Shown here: positions 5,928 through 9,866 of the stretch, piece after piece
Layout of the letters: the number at the start of each line of letters is the position of its first letter
How positions within the stretch are numbered: the stretch's first letter is position 1
Assembly: GCA_035646975.1 (NCBI GenBank)
Contig: DASROJ010000149.1
Coordinates: 1-9,866 of the forward strand
Origin: DASROJ01 sp035646975
Lineage (GTDB): Bacteria > Acidobacteriota > Polarisedimenticolia > JACPZX01 > DASXTC01
Direction: 5' to 3'
Length of the DNA: 9,866 nucleotides
Made by a program: the position numbers and the translations under genes
The notes under the pieces: generated by a model
Database searches by the model: none
Told to the model about the DNA's origin: nothing
The model's input: the letters and a program-made list of their open reading frames with translations, nothing else

Positions 5928-7103
5928 TCAGCAGCAGCTGCCGGGCGGGCAGCAGGCGCCTTCGCCGTCAGACGTGGCGGTGTAGTCCTCACCTTTCGTC
6001 TCTTTCGGATGACGGGCAGCGGTGCGCGAGCAGTCGAACGGGTGGCGCGCCTTTTCGGGTATCTCGGTGCGCGGCGGGATCGGAATGATCTGATCGGCAT
6101 ATGGGGCATCGGTCAGAATCCTGTAGGTCTTGGCGCAGACCGCCGACCGCTCCCCGCGGCGCAGCACGTGATGGTCGTCGTCCTCCACCTGCTTCCACGG
6201 CCCCTTGTAGATCACCGCCTGGTTGGCATCGAGGCAGACGCCCTGCTTTCCTTTGCGGGCCGTCACCGTGACGGCTCGGAACTCGATCCCCTCCACCACG
6301 CGAAACGGCTGCTCTGACCATGTGTCGAGGGTGATGCCGTGAAAGCCGGCTTGCTCCATCTCGCTCAGCAGCTCGCCCTCCTGGAAGGCGCCCGAGACGC
6401 AGCCCGACCAGAGCTCGGGGTCGGCCTTGAGCCGGTCCGGCACCGATTCGTCGCTGACGATGTCGCAGATCGCGAGACGCCCGCCGACCCGAAGCACCCG
6501 GAAGATCTCCTGGAGGAGAGACCGGCGATCGCTCTCGCGCACCAGGTTCAGCACGCAGTTGGAGATCACGATGTCGATGGAGGCGTCGGCGATCATCGGA
6601 CGCTCGCGCCGCAGCCGGTCCGAGGCATCCTGCAGGACCGGGAGGTCCTCCACACCGCGCACCGGATGCTCCTCGAGCCAGGCATCCAGCAGGTCCATGT
6701 CGAGCGAGAGGTCCTGGATACGCCCGCGGCGAAACGTGACATTGTCATGCCCGATCGCGCCGGCCACCAGCGGCGCCGATCGGCGGGCCAGCTCCAGCAT
6801 CTCGTCGTTCATGTCCACACCGATCACGCGGCCGCCCGGTCCGACGATCTGCGACGCGATGAAGCAGACCTTGCCGCCGCCGCTGCCCAGATCGAGCACC
6901 GTGTCGCCCGGTCGCACGTGAGGCGACGGGTCGCCGCAGCCATAGTCGCGCTCGAGCACCTCGGACGGTATCGCCGCAAGATGTCCCGGGTCGTAGCTCA
7001 CCGGGCAGCAGAGCGCCGCCTCGCGGGACTGCGCTCCTTTGGAGTATCGCTCCCGCACCGCGCGCTCGACGTCGAGAGTGTCGGGACGGTTCGTGGTTTC
7101 CAT
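5928..7103 (-). CDS. arsM: ArsM-like SAM-dependent methyltransferase with cysteine-rich C-terminus
   Basis: This class I SAM methyltransferase has 391 residues. Motif I is VLDLGSGGGKVC (69-80), and the acidic SAM-binding loop is RVIGVDMNDEML. It keeps the cysteines placed as in arsenite methyltransferases: Cys80 just after motif I, Cys183 in SNCVLNL and Cys235 in SGCVSGAF, plus Cys32-Cys33 near the N-terminus. ArsM enzymes bind As(III) through such thiols and transfer methyl groups to it. Differences from a minimal ArsM are an insertion of about 40 residues (about 131-172), a C-terminal domain (about 275-358) with Cys290, Cys323 and Cys358, and a terminal CCPPGSCC that looks like a metal or metalloid ligand. 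Longer ArsM-like proteins of this kind occur with arsenosugar genes, but none is in the window. GGAGG lies 8 bases before the ATG. It is the last gene of the mprF-acvB operon. The fold is certain; arsenic as substrate is inferred. Confidence 0.82.
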   Translation of the reverse strand: METTNRPDTLDVERAVRERYSKGAQSREAALCCPVSYDPGHLAAIPSEVLERDYGCGDPSPHVRPGDTVLDLGSGGGKVCFIASQIVGPGGRVIGVDMNDEMLELARRSAPLVAGAIGHDNVTFRRGRIQDLSLDMDLLDAWLEEHPVRGVEDLPVLQDASDRLRRERPMIADASIDIVISNCVLNLVRESDRRSLLQEIFRVLRVGGRLAICDIVSDESVPDRLKADPELWSGCVSGAFQEGELLSEMEQAGFHGITLDTWSEQPFRVVEGIEFRAVTVTARKGKQGVCLDANQAVIYKGPWKQVEDDDHHVLRRGERSAVCAKTYRILTDAPYADQIIPIPPRTEIPEKARHPFDCSRTAARHPKETKGEDYTATSDGEGACCPPGSCC

Positions 7104-7111
7104 CGGTCGTT

Positions 7112-7116
7112 CCTCC
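7112..7116 (-). promoter_or_regulatory. Strong Shine-Dalgarno for the methyltransferase
   Basis: GGAGG on the minus strand, 8 bases before the ATG at 7103, lies inside the 30-base gap after acvB. This fixes the start and shows that the third operon gene has its own efficient initiation rather than relying on coupling. Confidence 0.75.
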
Positions 7117-7133
7117 AGTCTGGTGATTCCCGG

Positions 7134-8654
7134 TCAGTGCCGCATGAAGTCGAGGATGCGAGCGGCCAGCGCGTCATAGTCGCCGCCGAAATGGTGCCCT
7201 CCCGGCATGTTCACATGCGTGAGTCCCCGTATCGTAGCCGATGGACAGCCTGACGGCCCATGCTGTGCCGCATCGAGGCAGAGCACCGGCAGCCCATCGA
7301 GTCGCTCCAGGGCGGCTGCCACCGGATGATCCGTGGGCGACTCCCCGGTGCGGATCCAGTCGAGCGGGCTCACCTCGAACGTCGCGTACGGCCCGGGGCC
7401 AAGAAGCACCAGCCCGGCGATGCGCGACAGCGCGTCGCCCGAGCCGGGCGACAGCGACACGGGCACCACCTCCGCGCCGAACGAGAACCCGCCCGCGTAG
7501 ACGCGCATTCCCTCCGGCAGCGCCGCCACCACCCTGGCAAGGTCGGCGCGGAACTCATCGGGCGTCTTCGGCTGCCAGAAATATCTCAGCGTATTCCATC
7601 CCACCACGCCGACGCCCTGGGCCGCGAGGGCCGAGGTCACGCTCTGGTCCAGCTCGGCCCAGCCGCCGTCGCCCGAAAGGAAGATCAACACCGACCGAGC
7701 GCCGTCGAGCCACTGGATCTCCAGAGGCAGGTCGAGGGCGTCGAGCCGATCGCGGATCTCCTCGGGCGAGTGGTTCGGCAGATGGCTCTCCGACCGCCGC
7801 GTCCCGCCGGGTGCGGGCTCCAGCACGGTGGCCGGCGCGAGCAGTCCCTCGATGGCCGAATCGAAAGCCGCCCCCCAGTTGCGCGCCACGGAAAATCCGT
7901 GGCCCACCCTGGGCAGCGGGACCATGCGCGCGGCGGGAATGCCGGAAACGAACCGGCCGACCTGCTTCGGATCGCAGACCTGGTCGACCATTCCCTGCAA
8001 CGCGATCCAGCGAGGGGAACCATCGGGTCGCGGCGACAGACCGGCGCGCGGCGGCAGCAGGCTCGTCTTCTTCTTCGCGTCGTAGGTGGGCTTCCAGTCG
8101 CCTCGCGAGCAGAAGGGGCGGGCCAGCTCCATGTCGGGGCAGAATCCGAGGCTCACCCCTCCCGTGAACGTCTCGGCCGGCGCCTGCGCGAGCGCACCAT
8201 ACACCACCGTGGCTCCAGACGAATAGCCCACGAGGATTGGACGGATGTATTGCGGCAGGCGATATATCTTCTCGATCGCCTGCGCCGTGGATTCCAGATC
8301 GCCGGCGGGAAACCAGCAGTGTGCCGGGTCCTTCTGCGCGACCTTCTGCCAGGCCGGCATCGACAGCCCCACCACGATCGCACGGGACGCCGACCTGCGG
8401 GCCATCTCCACCACACCGAGATTCCACCCACCGTCGCCCGAGACGAACAGCACCACACCGCGCGTCGCCTGGATCGGCTCGGGCCGGTACACCTTGACCA
8501 TCCCGAACAGGGGAATGCTGACCTGCTCCACGACGTAGCCGGGACCACCGGCCGCGTCGCCGGCTGCTGTGGCAGTCGCTGCCATGGCTCCGCTGCCGCT
8601 GCCGCCACACAGACAGGATGCGGCCAGCAGCACGCACAGCGCGGCGCGTCTCAT
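7134..8654 (-). CDS. acvB: AcvB/VirJ-family hydrolase (aminoacyl-phosphatidylglycerol hydrolase), exported
   Basis: This protein of 506 residues has two tandem alpha/beta-hydrolase (VirJ) domains. The N-terminus is a signal peptide with an AMA cleavage site near residue 25, so it acts in the periplasm. Domain 1 (about 40-275) has VVLFVSGDGGWN and a GYSSG elbow with putative nucleophile Ser145, and ends with GHGF (His252). Domain 2 (about 310-506) repeats the pattern: IFLSGDGGWAELD, GFSFG with Ser391, and GGHHFGG (His487/His488). Both nucleophile elbows look intact. In Agrobacterium, AcvB hydrolyses lysyl-phosphatidylglycerol made by the neighbouring LpiA; a related Pseudomonas enzyme hydrolyses alanyl-phosphatidylglycerol. 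Here too it follows the synthase, overlapping its stop codon in ATGA, which implies translational coupling. The open frame continues 107 codons upstream, but those lie inside the synthase gene and are rejected. Which amino acid is removed cannot be read from sequence. Confidence 0.9.
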   Translation of the reverse strand: MRRAALCVLLAASCLCGGSGSGAMAATATAAGDAAGGPGYVVEQVSIPLFGMVKVYRPEPIQATRGVVLFVSGDGGWNLGVVEMARRSASRAIVVGLSMPAWQKVAQKDPAHCWFPAGDLESTAQAIEKIYRLPQYIRPILVGYSSGATVVYGALAQAPAETFTGGVSLGFCPDMELARPFCSRGDWKPTYDAKKKTSLLPPRAGLSPRPDGSPRWIALQGMVDQVCDPKQVGRFVSGIPAARMVPLPRVGHGFSVARNWGAAFDSAIEGLLAPATVLEPAPGGTRRSESHLPNHSPEEIRDRLDALDLPLEIQWLDGARSVLIFLSGDGGWAELDQSVTSALAAQGVGVVGWNTLRYFWQPKTPDEFRADLARVVAALPEGMRVYAGGFSFGAEVVPVSLSPGSGDALSRIAGLVLLGPGPYATFEVSPLDWIRTGESPTDHPVAAALERLDGLPVLCLDAAQHGPSGCPSATIRGLTHVNMPGGHHFGGDYDALAARILDFMRH

Positions 8655-9866
8655 GACCTGGCTCCGGCAGGAGACAGAAGGGAGCGCCAGCCTCCGGCGA
8701 TCAGCACCGCGGTGCTGGTCACCGCGAGGGGCCAGTCCCAGGGGCGCGGGTAGGCCAGGTAGCGGGGCTCCCACGAAGGGTCGAACTTCTCCTTCCAGCG
8801 ACGCAGACCCTGGTAGTTGTACCACTGCTCGCCATGCTCGAAGAACAGATGCGCGAGCTTTTCGAAGGGGCGCGCCCATCGTTCCTCGCCCACGGCGGCC
8901 AGCGGCGCCATGCCCAGGTTGAACCGGGTGAAGCCGCGCTGCCTGCCATGCAGCATCAGATGAAGCAGCAGGCAATCCATCACGTTGCGAAGAGCCGCTG
9001 CCTTCTCACGCCGGGCGCTGAACCGCATCAGGTCGATCGAGATTTCGCCTCCTGCGCGCCCCTCCAGGACATTGGCAAAGGCGACGATCCGGTTGTCGGA
9101 ACCCCGGATGATGGCGCAGGCGAAACGCCGCAGGTAGTCCTCGTCGAATCGGCCAATCGAAAACCGTTTCTCCGTGACTTTCTTTTCGGCCAGCCAGTCA
9201 TCCGACACCCGTTTCAGCTCCTCGAGCAACGCGGGGATGCCGGCCGGCTCGACGATCTCGAACCGGCCGCCGGCCTTCTCGACGCTGTTGATCGCGTGAC
9301 GCCAGCTCTTGGCCTTGTCGCCCTTGAGGTCGAATCGATTCAGATCGACGATCGCTTCTTCGCCCAGCTTGAAGAAGGTGAAGCCGAAGTCATGCGCGAT
9401 CGGCAGGAACCTCGTCGAGATCTGATAGAGGATCACGTCGAGGTCCGACGCGGCGGCGTGGTCCAGAAAGGCCGCCAGCAGGTCGCGTTCGGTTCCGGCC
9501 GGACAGACCGGGTCGGAGTAGGCCACGAGAAACCGGCCCGACGCGCGATAGCCGATGAATCCCTTCGGCGCAGGCGTGGTCCCGGAGCGGAACAACGACT
9601 TGTCGCCGCAGGCGATGAGCATCGGACTGGTGCTGTGCGACCAGGCGCGGATCTCGTCCAGACCCTTGTCGATTTCCTCCAGGCCCGGCATGACGTCGGC
9701 CGCGCGCGCGCGCAGACCATAGTGCAGCCAGACGATGGCGATCACCGAGGTCAGCACGAACAGCCCGCGCAACAGCATCGCGCCGTACACGAAATGACCG
9801 AAATGCTCGAAGATCGCCGACATCTCCGGCAGGGTGGCCAGCGAGCCGTATCCCACCGCTGTGAAC
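8651..9866 (-). CDS. mprF: MprF/LpiA aminoacyl-phosphatidylglycerol synthase, C-terminal part (5' end outside window)
   Basis: This integral membrane enzyme transfers lysine or alanine from aminoacyl-tRNA to phosphatidylglycerol, lowering the negative charge of the membrane and conferring resistance to cationic peptides and acid. The frame is open to the right edge, and full MprF proteins are about 850 residues, so the N-terminal flippase half is missing; the GTG at 9856 is not a credible start. Counting from that GTG, two hydrophobic segments around 19-48 are followed by the catalytic domain. It shows the family features GDKSLFRSG (84-92), FLVAYSDPV (109-117), KRFSIGRFDEDYL (230-242), IDLMR (274-278), FNLGMAPLA (312-320) and NYQGLRRWKEKFDP followed by WEPRYLAY. 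A last hydrophobic stretch follows at the C-terminus. Its stop overlaps the start of acvB. The lysine or alanine choice is undetermined. Confidence 0.92.
   Translation of the reverse strand, partial: FTAVGYGSLATLPEMSAIFEHFGHFVYGAMLLRGLFVLTSVIAIVWLHYGLRARAADVMPGLEEIDKGLDEIRAWSHSTSPMLIACGDKSLFRSGTTPAPKGFIGYRASGRFLVAYSDPVCPAGTERDLLAAFLDHAAASDLDVILYQISTRFLPIAHDFGFTFFKLGEEAIVDLNRFDLKGDKAKSWRHAINSVEKAGGRFEIVEPAGIPALLEELKRVSDDWLAEKKVTEKRFSIGRFDEDYLRRFACAIIRGSDNRIVAFANVLEGRAGGEISIDLMRFSARREKAAALRNVMDCLLLHLMLHGRQRGFTRFNLGMAPLAAVGEERWARPFEKLAHLFFEHGEQWYNYQGLRRWKEKFDPSWEPRYLAYPRPWDWPLAVTSTAVLIAGGWRSLLSPAGARS

Noticed and set aside
5800..5930. A complete tRNA gene around GGTTCGAATCC
   Set aside because: The T-stem pairs at only three of five positions. 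No D-arm, valid anticodon arm or proper acceptor stem can be placed at the right spacing.
5788..5985. 65-codon plus-strand frame reading VDKVIPADGIDRSAG
   Set aside because: The composition is slightly coding-like, but there is no ribosome binding site or recognisable domain, and its end overlaps the methyltransferase C-terminus.
7260..8753. 497-codon open frame on the plus strand
   Set aside because: It is antisense to acvB. The translation is His/Arg/Gln-rich with no domain, the usual shadow of a GC-rich gene.
8655..8975. 107-codon N-terminal extension of the AcvB frame
   Set aside because: It lies inside the mprF coding region and has low-complexity Arg/Pro composition. The start at 8654 begins a clear signal peptide in an ATGA overlap.
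1..9866. CRISPR array, insertion sequence, integrase, toxin-antitoxin or phage genes
   Set aside because: I saw no regularly spaced repeats, no transposase or integrase motifs, and no recognisable small toxin-antitoxin pair on either strand.

Overview
The window comes from a GC-rich bacterium, almost certainly with a Gram-negative envelope. It carries a membrane-anchored HtrA-type protease and an exported VirJ/AcvB-family hydrolase, which is normally periplasmic. Hand counts of sampled 60-base lines give about 68-77% G+C in the main genes. The sequence alone does not let me name a phylum. Nothing here is a classic mobile system: there is no intact transposase, integrase, CRISPR array or complete tRNA gene.

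Left part (1-4136). A trypsin-like serine protease with one PDZ domain (+) runs convergently into an APC-family amino acid permease (-), 13 bases apart. The permease is divergent from a geranylgeranyl-reductase-type FAD oxidoreductase (+). The 161-base divergent region carries a plausible sigma70-like promoter for each gene, a small hairpin and a separated 10-bp inverted repeat.

Middle part (4137-5927). This segment has lower G+C (sampled lines 55-65%) and looks like an acquired or decaying patch. It holds a membrane-protein reading frame on the minus strand that appears broken by one extra base in a run of four C's. It also holds a perfect 15-3-15 inverted repeat and an intact stand-alone phytanoyl-CoA dioxygenase-family gene (-). 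The last 355 bases have no convincing gene, and at their right edge lies a short stretch resembling a tRNA T-arm.

Right part (5928-9866). Three minus-strand genes form a tight operon, transcribed from the right edge leftwards. First is the C-terminal part of an MprF/LpiA aminoacyl-phosphatidylglycerol synthase, cut by the window edge. Next is a two-domain AcvB/VirJ-family hydrolase, joined to the synthase by an ATGA stop/start overlap. Last is an ArsM-like SAM methyltransferase, 30 bases downstream with a strong ribosome binding site. The first two are a known pair: one adds an amino acid to phosphatidylglycerol, changing membrane charge, and the other hydrolyses the product. The cysteine-rich methyltransferase is the unusual third member and the best candidate for something not yet described.
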